The notes under the pieces are model-generated. The model did not search any database and was not told the DNA's origin. It worked only from the letters and a program-made list of their open reading frames with translations. This document shows, in pieces, positions 17,332 to 27,900 of a stretch of DNA of 64,000 bases. The stretch covers positions 5,468,001 to 5,532,000 of the forward strand of contig NZ_CP036267.1 of the NCBI RefSeq assembly GCF_007744255.1, written 5' to 3'. How positions within the stretch are numbered: position 1 is the first letter of the stretch; every line of letters begins with the position of its first letter. The DNA is from Thalassoglobus polymorphus. Its GTDB lineage: Bacteria > Planctomycetota > Planctomycetia > Planctomycetales > Planctomycetaceae. The translations under genes were made by a program, and so were the position numbers.

Positions 17332-18411
17332 TCAACGACTCATTGCCTGATAGATTGGAACTGGGGCCGCTTGCACAGGGAGCTTCACCCAACTTCGATC
17401 AGTTTGTGCTGTTTGAGGTCTTGGCACAATCCAGATGTTTCGATAAACAACCGGATTTGCATGGTCTTGCAGCTTTGTCGGCAATGGAGTCGGAGCTTCC
17501 GGTTTCCCCGCTCCAGTTTTATGAGGAATTTCGGCATTGTTATGAATGAGGACTCCGTTATGCCAAACGCTAATCCGCATGTTCTCAATTTTGTTTCCGT
17601 CCTCGTCGAACTTTGGAGACTTGAGATCGATGTCATAGGTTTGCCACACAAGAGGTGGGAAACACATATTGAAATCTGGGCGTCTGGTTTTATAGAGCGC
17701 ACCACACTCATTTTCGACACCTTCTAAACCGAAGGAATCAAGAACCTGAACTTCATACCGACTTTGAAGATAGAACCCGCTGTTGCCACGCCCCTGACCT
17801 CGCGCCATCGGTTTGTACGGCAAACGAAACTCTGCATGCAGTCGGAAATCCTGAAAGCCAACGTTCGTTTCAGTCCCCGCCATCAAGAGGCCATCGTCCG
17901 TCATCGTTGCATTTTTGAAATGGTCTGTGTTCGTTCCATCGAACAGGACAATCGCGCCAGCTGGAGGTTGTGCGCCCATTGTCGGACTGACTCTGTGCAT
18001 CTTCTGCAACTCACCTGCTCGTCGACCGTCTCGCGTCATAATCATTGCAGATTCTTTATCGACGACAATGTCGTACTGGTCGCTATGAAACGTGACGACA
18101 TCTCCAGTCATCTTTCCCGTCAATTCATAGCGAGTCCCACCAAACCAGCCTTCTCCGGGAAGCCCGCCGTAATATTTCGTTGCAGCGAACTTTCCTTCTC
18201 CCAGCGCAATCACCTGAACCGCAACCGGTTCCGAACTGCGAGCAGAAGGGCGCGACCGCTGCCATCCCCGGTATTCCCCCTGATAAGCGTAGTCCGAATC
18301 GACTTCATTGGGGTTGGTATAAACGGGGCCATCTTTCCCGTCGGCAGCAAAGACAACAACTGGAGAGAAGCAAAAGAGGGTAAGGCAACCAAGGAAAAAC
18401 AACTTCGTCAT
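17332..18411 (-). CDS. Secreted DUF1080 protein (3-keto-disaccharide hydrolase-like)
   Basis: Signal peptide at the N-terminus (ending VVVFAADG). The DUF1080 jelly-roll domain fills the C-terminal two-thirds: IVLFDGTNTDHFKN, DFRLHAEFRLPY, GNSGFYLQSRYEVQVLDSFG, and WQTYDIDLKSPKF, all standard for the family. Some members hydrolyse 3-keto-glycosides; many are uncharacterised and are abundant in planctomycetes. An extra N-terminal module of about 130 residues precedes it (DYAYQGEYRGW, RYELTGKMTGDVVTF). ATG is preferred over a GTG six bases upstream. Confidence 0.88.
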   Translation of the reverse strand: MTKLFFLGCLTLFCFSPVVVFAADGKDGPVYTNPNEVDSDYAYQGEYRGWQRSRPSARSSEPVAVQVIALGEGKFAATKYYGGLPGEGWFGGTRYELTGKMTGDVVTFHSDQYDIVVDKESAMIMTRDGRRAGELQKMHRVSPTMGAQPPAGAIVLFDGTNTDHFKNATMTDDGLLMAGTETNVGFQDFRLHAEFRLPYKPMARGQGRGNSGFYLQSRYEVQVLDSFGLEGVENECGALYKTRRPDFNMCFPPLVWQTYDIDLKSPKFDEDGNKIENMRISVWHNGVLIHNNAEIPHKTGAGKPEAPTPLPTKLQDHANPVVYRNIWIVPRPQTAQTDRSWVKLPVQAAPVPIYQAMSR

Positions 18412-18796
18412 GAACACGACCTGCTGGGTGATGATTGATTCAATTTTGTTGTGGGCGATTCGATTCGCCTGTCCAACAACCTGAGAACATTTTCACGGTT
18501 TGTCGTGCCCGTGAAAATCACTTTCACGACTTGATATACGGCTCGCCACGAGGCACACGGCAGAGCAAACTGCTCTGGCGAGCATCATTGTGATGACAGT
18601 GGATATCGAGATGCAACGATAATATGACATTTTACATAAAACCGCACTGATTGACTCCTTGGAATCATCAAGACAACTGTAACACTCACGAATGGACCGT
18701 CCAGCACAAGTGCTTTCAGATTCGATTTCGTTTCATGCCAAGGAGAGTGCCAGAGCCATCAAATCACAAGAGTCCAAAGCTCAACAAAGCCTTGGG
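18412..18796. other. Intergenic gap with dispersed repeat
   Basis: Holds the fullest copy of the dispersed repeat at about 18484-18585: gagaacattttcacgg, ttgtcgtgcccgtgaa, a hairpin gtgaaaatcactttcac, gctcgccacgaggcac, then the perfect hairpin agagcaaactgctct. No gene is seen in the rest. Confidence 0.6.
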
Positions 18797-19606
18797 TTAG
18801 CCTTGGGGAGGCTTCAGCCCCATATCGGCGAGTAGGAACTGCATGTCCTCCCAGACCGGTTTCTTGGCGGACGGATTTCGCAATAAATAGGATGGGTGAT
18901 AGGTGCACAAAACTTTGGCGCGACCATGTTGATGAAACTTCCCTCTCATCTGGCCGACAGGAGATTCCACGCCGAGCAAATTATTCACCGCGACTCCCCC
19001 CCAGCAGACAATGTAGTCGGGATCGACGATGGAAATTTGTCCATCCAGATACTCTCGACAATTGTTCGCCTCTTCTGATGTCGGATTCCGGTTTCCCGGT
19101 GGTCGACAGCGAAGGATGTTGCAGATGTAAAGTTCTTCTCGCGTCCAGCCGCAAGCTCCGATAATTTTTGTCAGCAGCTGTCCAGCTTTCCCGACAAACG
19201 GTTCGCCTTGTCGATCCTCGTCAGCTCCGGGAGCTTCGCCGATGAACATGACTTTCGCTTCAGGGTTCCCCACTCCAAAAACAGTTTGCGTCCGCGTTGA
19301 TGCAAGTTCCTGACAGCGAGTACAGTTCGCAACACGAGCAGCAAGTTCAGTGAGCAAAGATTCTCGATCTTGTTCCACACTCGCAACTTCTAAATCTGGC
19401 AAAGGAGCAGCTTCCTGAGCGACTGCGACCTCTGCTGGAGCAACATCTTCCTGAACGACCGGTTCCTGAACGGCCGGACTTTGCTCCGTAGCGGCTTGTA
19501 CCGATTCTGCCTGTTCATCCAGAGGAACTGGCAACGGAAGATGAGTCAGACCTGCGGACTGACAGTCTTTCAAAAGCTGTAACGCTGCACGCTGTGGATT
19601 GTTCAT
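18797..19606 (-). CDS. Family 4 uracil-DNA glycosylase, Fe-S type
   Basis: Removes uracil from DNA in base-excision repair. The core runs from about residue 90: Cys95 and Cys98 (CTRC) plus Cys167 and Cys183 form the 4Fe-4S site, GEAPGADED at 123-131 is the catalytic water motif, [12 protein letters not shown] follows, and TYHPSYLLR at 235-243 is the C-terminal motif. An N-terminal Glu/Ala/Val/Pro-rich linker of about 60 residues ([19 protein letters not shown]) precedes it, common in planctomycete versions. Single gene. Confidence 0.95.
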   Translation of the reverse strand: MNNPQRAALQLLKDCQSAGLTHLPLPVPLDEQAESVQAATEQSPAVQEPVVQEDVAPAEVAVAQEAAPLPDLEVASVEQDRESLLTELAARVANCTRCQELASTRTQTVFGVGNPEAKVMFIGEAPGADEDRQGEPFVGKAGQLLTKIIGACGWTREELYICNILRCRPPGNRNPTSEEANNCREYLDGQISIVDPDYIVCWGGVAVNNLLGVESPVGQMRGKFHQHGRAKVLCTYHPSYLLRNPSAKKPVWEDMQFLLADMGLKPPQG

Positions 19607-19908
19607 TTAAAAACCAGAATCGATTTCAGATCGACGACTCTTGTGGAGACTGCTTCGCGGAAAATCAGAGTGTTGTCGGAAGTGATGTACAGCTCTTGCC
19701 TCGTCGTATGGAGCATTCTCAATGCTTGTCGTGCTTGTGAATGTCACTTTCGCAGATGCAGAGACGACTTCCAATAAAGCAGAACAGAAATTTGATATTG
19801 AATTGGCTGCAACTCAACACGATGCCATCTTAACGAACTTTCCATGTTCTGGTCTATTCACGCCAAGCCCCGCTCGGCGACGTCCCCAGCCTTCCCGTTT
19901 TGAACTCT
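19607..19908. other. Intergenic gap with partial dispersed repeat
   Basis: A shortened copy of the dispersed repeat lies at about 19712-19770 (ggagcattctcaatgc, ttgtcgtgcttgtgaa, gtcactttcgca). No coding or terminator signal is clear in the remainder. Confidence 0.5.
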
Positions 19909-21621
19909 CTACGAAACAATCCACCAAACGCTGCCGATAATTGCAAAGACAAGGAACCACCCAACCAGGAAACCGGAGATGGCACGCCAGGTTGGAATCG
20001 GAAGCTCCAGCGAGGTCTCTGGGAAGAAAACGTGACGTGGTGCGGGGGTTACTCCACTCGGGAGTCGACAGGGAGTTTCAATTTCTTCATTTTCCTGAAC
20101 AGGTGTTCGCATCAATTCGTAGAAGCGTTCGAGTTGCTCCGGATCATTTTTTCGCGTGAAGAGGCTGACAAGAATCCCGCCTGCGAAACCGGCTGTCAGA
20201 TAGGCGAGCATTTGCCAGGGAATTGTGATCATCAGTTCGCTGTTCTTCTCGACCACAATGCCAAGCGATTCAACAACTGGAATTTGGGCAATCGCGATTG
20301 CTGTCGAAGAGAGCCCGGTGATCCACCAGGTGAATGCTGTCAAAAAAGTCGCTGTCCAGGCCCCCGCTGTAGTCGCCCCGCGCCAGAAGACACCGAGCCA
20401 AAATGCAGGAGCCATCACCGCATTGAGCTTCCATAAAATCTCCAATCCAGCGATGACATCACTCAACCAGTACGCGTACGCAATCGCAGCAAGTACAACG
20501 AGCAAACCAGACAACCGAGCAACCCACAGGTAGTGATGCTCGCTCTGATTCGGGAAAACGGGACGATAAAAGTTTTCGCTGACAAGCCCTGAGGCGGAGA
20601 TCATAAATGAGTCGCACGACCCCATGACAGTCGCCAACAGCCCAGCCAGAAACAACCCGAGTAAGCCGGGGAGCAACGTCGGCAAAAATTCAGCAGCCAT
20701 CGTCCCATAAACATGGTCAGGGTTCTCAATATTCCCCTTGTAGTAAACGTACGCAGCTAGCCCGGTCAAACACCAGGCCACGGTGCAAATCCGTTTTAGA
20801 AATGTCCCTCCCATAAACCCGACGGCCCCATCGACTTCTGTTCGCCCCGCTCCACAGGTCCCCATATTGTGAGGTTGAACTGTTACGCTGAGAAGCGAAT
20901 TCAATGCGATCATCGAGATATAGAAAACGCCAATCTCTCCGGGAGTCACGAGAGAAAGCATGTCTTTATCCGGAGTCAATTCTGCAAACGACGCTTTCAT
21001 TCCGGAGATCCCACCAACGGCGTTCAACACAACCGGAAGAAGAAGAAACGAAAAGAGGAGAGTCAAAACTCCCTGAATAAAATCGGTAATGATCGCAGCC
21101 CGAAGCCCTCCAGCAAGACCGTAGACCACAAACAGAATCGTGATGACGATGATCGACGCCTCTGATGAAATCAACGCTCCCGTCGAGGCTTCAATCACTT
21201 CACCAGAGCCTTTCAGCATATTGCCGATTGTGACAACAAACTTGGCTAAGCCGAACACACAAAACAGAATTGCGACAGATTGTGAATATCGGGCAGCGAA
21301 CACATCTGCTGTTGTGAGCGCCCGAAATCGCCGCATCATCGGGGCAATCAGCCAGAAGAAGGGTGTCGCGAACAGCCACATCCACTGATACCAGATTCCA
21401 GAAAGCCCGCTTGTGTAACACTTCGAAGCCACACTCACCGCTTGATCGGAATGAGTGCTGGTTCCGAATCCGTGCATCAACATCATCACCTTGCCGAACT
21501 TGCGTGGCATCACAAAGTCAGACATCGATTTCACTTGTCGACTGGCCCAGACCCCAAGAAACGTCACCCCAATCAAGTACGCTCCCAGTGCCAACCAGTC
21601 AGCCACGGCCAGTCCGTTCAT
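19909..21621 (-). CDS. Sodium/solute symporter (SSS family)
   Basis: A 570-aa integral membrane transporter with 13-14 hydrophobic segments. The first (VADWLALGAYLIGVTFLGVW), the TM2-3 region with SDFVMPRKFGKVMMLMHGFGTSTHSDQAVSV and the PAFWLGVFWRGATTAGAW segment are typical of SSS members. The C-terminus has a cytoplasmic stretch (LERFYELMRTP) and a final membrane helix. Substrate unknown: the family covers sugars, amino acids, myo-inositol and nucleosides. It stands alone. Confidence 0.9.
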   Translation of the reverse strand: MNGLAVADWLALGAYLIGVTFLGVWASRQVKSMSDFVMPRKFGKVMMLMHGFGTSTHSDQAVSVASKCYTSGLSGIWYQWMWLFATPFFWLIAPMMRRFRALTTADVFAARYSQSVAILFCVFGLAKFVVTIGNMLKGSGEVIEASTGALISSEASIIVITILFVVYGLAGGLRAAIITDFIQGVLTLLFSFLLLPVVLNAVGGISGMKASFAELTPDKDMLSLVTPGEIGVFYISMIALNSLLSVTVQPHNMGTCGAGRTEVDGAVGFMGGTFLKRICTVAWCLTGLAAYVYYKGNIENPDHVYGTMAAEFLPTLLPGLLGLFLAGLLATVMGSCDSFMISASGLVSENFYRPVFPNQSEHHYLWVARLSGLLVVLAAIAYAYWLSDVIAGLEILWKLNAVMAPAFWLGVFWRGATTAGAWTATFLTAFTWWITGLSSTAIAIAQIPVVESLGIVVEKNSELMITIPWQMLAYLTAGFAGGILVSLFTRKNDPEQLERFYELMRTPVQENEEIETPCRLPSGVTPAPRHVFFPETSLELPIPTWRAISGFLVGWFLVFAIIGSVWWIVS

Positions 21622-21937
21622 GGAATATTTCCGTTCAACTCCAGATCTGTTCAGAAGTGGGATGTCGTTTGTAACTCATCCCGAAATGTCTCGAAGGCGA
21701 CTTCACCCGCAATATCATCGACACGTGATTCTCATGTCCGCTGAAGTTGCCACTGCAGCAACGCTCCGGCGGTACCATCGACACAGTGTGCCGGATCATT
21801 TGAGTCGTTTGCAATAGCTAGAGCATCTTTCGAATTGGTTTGCAGAACGTAAAAGGCCGAGATTGGATTTGCTCGACAGCAAACCTGATCCCGACCTTCC
21901 AGATCCCGAGTGGTGCACGCGGGAGACATTCGTTTGT
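21622..21937. other. Intergenic gap
   Basis: About 315 bases with short chance frames only. A fragment tagagcatctttcgaattgg near 21818 recalls the edge of the dispersed repeat but is too short to call. Confidence 0.35.
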
Positions 21938-23086
21938 TTACTCAGCGACGAGGTTTTCAATCAAGACAACTTCGAGGTCTTTGCCCTGTACTTTTTTGAG
22001 AGTGTGCAGGGCGTCGTTGTCCCAGCGTGGGTCGGGAGCACCGGAAATGTACCAGTCGCCTCCGTTGTCGGCGAGGATCATTCCGTACTTCTTGAGAGCC
22101 TTCAGGATGACTTGCGCTTCGGGCGGGAAGTCTGAAATGTCGTAGTTTGCACGAAGTCGAACGCGCATCCCCATTGGCGGTAACCGAGGATCGTTAGATC
22201 GCGATGCCCAGTGAGTTGCAGGAGGGACAAAGGCTCGTCGTGTGTCGTTCACCGTAAACCTGAGTGCGTGCCGAATTTCTTTCTGCTCCATCACTTCATC
22301 ATAGCGAACTAGACCTGGAAAGATCGGCAACCCAGCAGCATCGGCACTCGTCCAGCCAACGGGACGACTCGGATGCTGAGCAAGATCAAAGATCGCGCCT
22401 GACTCAGCCCGCCAGAGTTGACCGTCCCCAATCGAAAACGCTCGGAACAGTTCGTACAACTTCCAGTTATCGCGGTCGATGACAATGACATGCCGGTCAC
22501 CATCCTCGTTCGGATGACCCTCGATTTGTGCATCAGCAGGAATCGGATAGGGGCCGGGATCGCTTTCATCACCGTAGGCTGTATAGACAATCGGAACCGA
22601 CGGCTGGCTTGAGGATATCACCACATAAGGAATTCCGATCGGAGCGCCTTCCCAAGTTCCTGATCCAAACGCCGGGAAGAGGTTCTTTGTAATTCCAATA
22701 CTCGAAATGAGTGTACGGGAAAGTGGGTCGACTGGTGCGGTGTCAATTCGCTGATTCCAAGGACTGTCTTTGGGGAAAGGAAGTTTCCCTCCCAAAGAAG
22801 CTCCCGGCCCCAGATGGACAACTCCCGGCTCATACGGTTTTGGAATCGAGTTCGGAGAGCGTTGCATTTCCCCGGACTTCGTCGACCAGGCAATTTCATG
22901 ATCAGAAGAACTCTGCGACGAACCACCGGGTGACTGGTCACCATTGGACTCTTCGTGATCAGGATTGATAGAACTGGTGAGGTCGGGTGCTTCACTCCCC
23001 GCAACGGGCTGTTGGTCATGAATCAGCACACCAATCAAGGTGATCAGGAAAACCATCGCAAGAACCAGCAAAGCTGCATTTTTCAT
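21938..23086 (-). CDS. Exported protein of unknown function
   Basis: An N-terminal hydrophobic anchor (MKNAALLVLAMVFLITLIGVL) is followed by an Asp/Ser/Glu-rich linker and a globular domain. The latter has LPFPKDSPWNQRIDTAPVDP, PYVVISSSQPSVPIV, HVIVIDRDNWKLYELF, GWTSADAAGLPIFPGL and GMILADNGGDWYISGAPDPRW. The same order of segments occurs in many bacterial secreted proteins of unknown function, so the gene is real; no activity can be named. The ATG at the anchor is preferred over an upstream start that would add a second short hydrophobic piece. Confidence 0.75.
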   Translation of the reverse strand: MKNAALLVLAMVFLITLIGVLIHDQQPVAGSEAPDLTSSINPDHEESNGDQSPGGSSQSSSDHEIAWSTKSGEMQRSPNSIPKPYEPGVVHLGPGASLGGKLPFPKDSPWNQRIDTAPVDPLSRTLISSIGITKNLFPAFGSGTWEGAPIGIPYVVISSSQPSVPIVYTAYGDESDPGPYPIPADAQIEGHPNEDGDRHVIVIDRDNWKLYELFRAFSIGDGQLWRAESGAIFDLAQHPSRPVGWTSADAAGLPIFPGLVRYDEVMEQKEIRHALRFTVNDTRRAFVPPATHWASRSNDPRLPPMGMRVRLRANYDISDFPPEAQVILKALKKYGMILADNGGDWYISGAPDPRWDNDALHTLKKVQGKDLEVVLIENLVAE

Positions 23087-23341
23087 AACAATCCGCACAA
23101 TCAAAACTAAGAGGCAACATAATTTGCACACTCAGGAACCTGACACATTTAAAGCAGGAAGTCTGGGAAGCCTGCGGCAAGTTTCCATTTTATTTCGAAC
23201 TTCTTAACGGTCGTTCCGAATATCATTCTCTGTTGCGATTCTAAGAAAACTACTGTTCCTGAAACTGTTTCTTTGTAGACTGTACTTTGCCGCCAAATTG
23301 TCATTTAACTCTTTCTCACTTGAAAGAGGAATCAAGCCATC

Positions 23342-24769
23342 ATGCACGTTTCAAGCATCGTTTTACCCTGCTTCTCTTTGATCGTAAGCTTGCTTTGCGC
23401 GAGTTCACTTTCTGCGCAGCTTGCTGCACCAGTGTTGCCTTCTCGAGAAAATTTGAAACCGGTTGTTCCTCAGCATTCACTTCCGGAGGATATCGGTTCC
23501 GGCCATGCCTCGATTGTGTTGACTGGCCCTTTCCTCAATGAACTCATTTCTTCACAGATCATCGATGAAGGCCCCGTGCGGGACTTTGTCCTCGGTGCAG
23601 AAGTGATCGGTTCTCAGCGAACAATTGCGGCCTCGTCACTGCAGCTGATTCCTTCGAATGGTCAAGCACGGCTTGTCATCAACCTGAATGGAACGACAAC
23701 AAATCTCACCACAAACTACACGCAACGGGCTGCCATCAAATCGGTTGGAACATACCATTTTCAAATGGCGAAACAGATCGCATTTGATGGGTCAGTCGTT
23801 TCGACTTGGGCCCCCAGTGCGGTTCTGACTGCGGATCAGCAGAACGTTGCTGCCGCCACGCGACTTGCTCCCGTCCCGATTCTGGGACCTCTCACGACTC
23901 GAACCGCGATAAATGTCGCAAATCGAAGAACTCCGGTCGCAGAGCAGATCGCAGCAGCGAAAGTCACCCAGAAAGTTGCTCCGAAATTCAACAATGAAGT
24001 TGACGCAAAACTCACAGAGATTAATCAATTTCTGCATGGGAACTTCAAGCAACTCCTCGAAAAATACCAACTTGAAGCAACTCAGTTTTCAGCTTACACA
24101 ACCGAAAATCAATTGGTCCTGTCAGCTTCAACGAGAGCATCTTCGTTGATCATGAACAGCTCTGTCCCGATGGCAGCCAAGAGTGATCTCTCCATCATTC
24201 TGGATGACGCACTCTTGAACCGCTTGATTCAAAAGTTGCCTCTCGCGGGCTTGCGTATTCCCGATCGTCATCTCAAAGCTGTGATCTCAGGTGAAGCCAA
24301 AACTCTGACGAGTTCCGCAACGCCTGAATTCATTTCGATTGTCTTTGATGATGTTCAACCATTGAAAATCAACTTCGAAAACGGGGCAATCCACCTTGAA
24401 GCTCGCTTGGCGATTCAACCCGTTTTGGGCGCACAGCGCCCTCTCCACCGCTTTGTCATCAGCCTGACTCCTTCCCTTCAAGGAGACTCGGTTCAACTGA
24501 TTCCAGCTCTAGTGAATGTGGAAGAAGTCGGTGGAGAAAGTGGAAAGACCGCGAGCGGAATCACTTTAGAAGCAATTCGCGCTCAACTCAGCAACGACTT
24601 AACCCCAAGGCTTTATCCTAGAAAGATCGACCTTACTCCCGTCTCATCGCCTCTTCTACAGCAGGCCGGACTGAACACTGCTTTAATGACAGCTGTTCAT
24701 GTCCAAAGTGGAAAGCTCATCGTCGAATTCGACCTCTCGCCGAATAGCAATCTGATTCCAGTTCGATGA
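23342..24769 (+). CDS. Secreted protein of unknown function, 475 aa
   Basis: A signal peptide ends near SLSAQLAAP. The mature part shows two related halves beginning with GHASIVLTGPFLNELISSQIIDEGPVRD and DLSIILDDALLNRLIQKLPLAG, each with long amphipathic beta stretches, which suggests an internal duplication. Such lipid-pocket-like patterns are seen in large periplasmic proteins, but no named family can be supported. Single gene between convergent or divergent neighbours. Confidence 0.65.
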   Translation: MHVSSIVLPCFSLIVSLLCASSLSAQLAAPVLPSRENLKPVVPQHSLPEDIGSGHASIVLTGPFLNELISSQIIDEGPVRDFVLGAEVIGSQRTIAASSLQLIPSNGQARLVINLNGTTTNLTTNYTQRAAIKSVGTYHFQMAKQIAFDGSVVSTWAPSAVLTADQQNVAAATRLAPVPILGPLTTRTAINVANRRTPVAEQIAAAKVTQKVAPKFNNEVDAKLTEINQFLHGNFKQLLEKYQLEATQFSAYTTENQLVLSASTRASSLIMNSSVPMAAKSDLSIILDDALLNRLIQKLPLAGLRIPDRHLKAVISGEAKTLTSSATPEFISIVFDDVQPLKINFENGAIHLEARLAIQPVLGAQRPLHRFVISLTPSLQGDSVQLIPALVNVEEVGGESGKTASGITLEAIRAQLSNDLTPRLYPRKIDLTPVSSPLLQQAGLNTALMTAVHVQSGKLIVEFDLSPNSNLIPVR

Positions 24770-24957
24770 CCAGTTCTACGGGAAAGAATTCGACAGCGTT
24801 TACAGAATCGACTGCCGAAAAATTCGGACAGAGTTTCTGAAACAGCCTTGTTCCACTGATCGCATTTTTCGACTTGATGTTCGCGTTCGACTTTGGGCGA
24901 GCAGTCTATGAAGTCGTGAACGCGTTCTTCTCGGGGAGGACAACTATTGAAAACGCT

Positions 24958-27900
24958 TCAATGGACCTTTGGCCCGAGGATAAGAATCTTTGTGGTGTGC
25001 CTTCCCCCCACCAGTAAATCGAAATGAACTAACAGCCGGTCACCTGTTGGCATGAACTGCATGGAAACCGGCCATCCCGTGATCGTTTCGGGTTCGTACA
25101 AAAGACCGAGTTCTTCTTTTGTTGGAAGATGCGATGCAAAGATTTTCCCATCGGAATACCCCGTCAGCAATACCCGGTCATGATCACAGAACAAGAGAGA
25201 TGTCACACGATTTGTTGCAATCCGCGAGAGGATGACCTCACTCGTTGCTCGGTTCCAAATCTGAAATCCATTTTCCGTCGCAATAGCAATGTGTTGATTA
25301 TCTTCAGAAACGACCAGGTCATTTCCAGGAGTCACCTTGGTTCGCTTGACTTCAACGTCATTCTCAAGATCCCATTCGATGAGAAATTGATCGTCGTGGT
25401 CGGCGATCAAAGTTTTTCCTTCGTCTGCAAACCGGAGTCCGAAAGTTGGAATAATCAGTAGTTTCGTGAGAAGCTCCGACTCTGCCCAGGCGTTTGATGA
25501 ACTCCAGACATGGATTTGATCATCAGCGGTAGCAACAGCGATGCGCGTTCCATCTTCCGAAATCTCAATCATGTTTCGAAACTGAAAAGTTGTTTTGATT
25601 GTCCCGAGCACTTGCCCCGTATGGATATTTCGAACTTCAACTCGATCTCCAACGCGTGCTGGGAACCAACCTTGCTCAGACAAATTCCCGACGCTTAGGA
25701 TATCTTCCGAAGACATCGCATCGATCTGAGTTTGACCGCGCCCTTTCGTGCTGACTCTCAATGGTTGCTTCGATCCGCCTACAAAATAGAGGAGTTGATC
25801 AGGCCCCGATGGAAGAAGCCCTGACAACGCTTTCGGCGGTTTCAACACCGAGGCGGAGTTTCCATCCGATAAGCTCCAGCGAGCCACTTTCCCATCAGCC
25901 CCGGATGTCAAAACTTCAGAATGGTCCCGAAACTTCACCACAGATGCCCTGCCGTACTCCGGGTTATGCGCCTGAAAACTGGCAAGGAGCAACTTTTGTA
26001 GCGTTCGCCCCTCAACTCCCGGGCGGATCGAATTGAGATCGTAAATGTGGCACTGACCGTCGTTATAAACTGACGCCAAACGTGACAAATCAGATCTTAC
26101 CCCAAGATGCTGCGGATAGATTGCGTTCGTTGAAAGAAAAGCGACTTCCGATCGTTCTACCGGATCGATCACAGCCATCTGATCGCTGAATCTGTCAGCA
26201 GCCACAAGGTATCGGCGATTTTGACCGGCCCAGCACATCGTACGGATGTTCAGGATTGACTCCGAAGGGATCGAATGAACCAATGCCGCAGCTGAGACAT
26301 CCCAAACTGCGATCGAGGTCCGGGTTGGCACATAGAGCAATTTGCTGTCTTCAGAAAAGAGAAAAGACTCGTGGCGGTGATCGTTCTCGGAACGGAATAC
26401 TTCTCTGAATTTCCGATCCCAGACACAAAATTCGGTGTAGCGTGCACCAGCAACAAGAGACTCGCCATCAGGCGACCAAAGAACCGCTTCGATCCCTGTC
26501 GGCAAAGTGCCAATCAGTTTGAGTGGCTTTTTCTCCTCTCGATGCCATGCCCAAACTTCCCCGTTGCGGCCTCCGGTCACAACAAATTGTCCATCGGGGG
26601 AAATTGCGACGGCGTCCACAGGTTCCGGGTGAGGTTCGAAGGTTCGTATCAGTCGACCCGACTCAACCTCCCACAAATACGCACCCCCGTTGGAACAGGC
26701 TGTTAAAAGAGACTGACCATCAGGAGAGATCGCGAAATCCTCAACAGCCGCGGGATGAAGGTACTGCGTCTTGGGAGCAAAGCTTCCAGCATTCAATAAG
26801 AGTCGACGCAACGATCCAGAACTGGACGAATCAGCGACAGGGGCCCCTTCAATTTCAGGAAGATGGAGACTCGCAATGTATGAATAGTTTTTACTTCGAA
26901 AGGCTGTCAACATTTGGTGCAAACGTGATGCTTCAAGCAAGTCGTTGGCCTGCTTCTCTCGTTGCGTCGCCTCTTTCTCTGCTGAAATCGCGCGCAGCAT
27001 CTGAGAAACCGCAATGCCTCCTCCGGTGAGAAGGCCAACAGATGTCATCATCATGATCGTTAACGCAACCCAATACCGAGTGCAAAACTTGCGGGTCCGA
27101 TACAGCAACGTGGGAGGCGATGCAATAATCGGTTGACCATCCAGATATCGCTGAACATCCTCTGCGAACTCAATTGCGGTTTTGTATCGAAGCTCCCGGT
27201 CCTTCTCCAAAGCCGTCATCACAATGAGATCAAGTTCCCCTTTCAGCGAGCGTCGAAGTTTTCGTGATTCCGCATTTTTGCTTCCGGAGACTGTCGAACT
27301 GTCGTTGACTCGCAGTGTACTCACACGCGCGCTTGGTTTGAGAGGAATTTCCTCTCTGAGAATTTTCCGAATCCCGTCATAGCCGAGCTTGGAAAATGAG
27401 GCTCGATGAAACGGAGTCTTGCCTGTAAGAAGCTCATACAGCAGAACCCCAAGTGAATAAATGTCCGAACGAGTATCGACATCCAGCAGGTTCATTTCCG
27501 CCTGTTCCGGGCTCATGTAAACAGGCGTCCCAATCATTTGAGCGAACTGGGTAAACAGAGTCCTTTCGGTCAGTTCCTGATTGAGCGCTTTGGCAACCCC
27601 GAAGTCAATCACCTTGACGACAGGTTTCCCGTCAAGTCGAGCCACCAGAATGTTGGAAGGCTTCAAATCTCGATGAATGATCCCTTTATGGTGAGCGTGC
27701 TGAACTGCGCGACAAACAGTAATGAAGAGTTCCAGCCGCTCCCGAATATTGAGCTGATGCTTCTCACAATAATCCGTAATGGAAACTCCTCGGACGAGTT
27801 CCATAACGAAATAGGGACGCTTCGTGTTTGTCGTTCCAGCGTCCAAGACTTTTGCGATATTGGGATGCTCCATGATCGCCAGAGCTTGCCGCTCTGCTTC

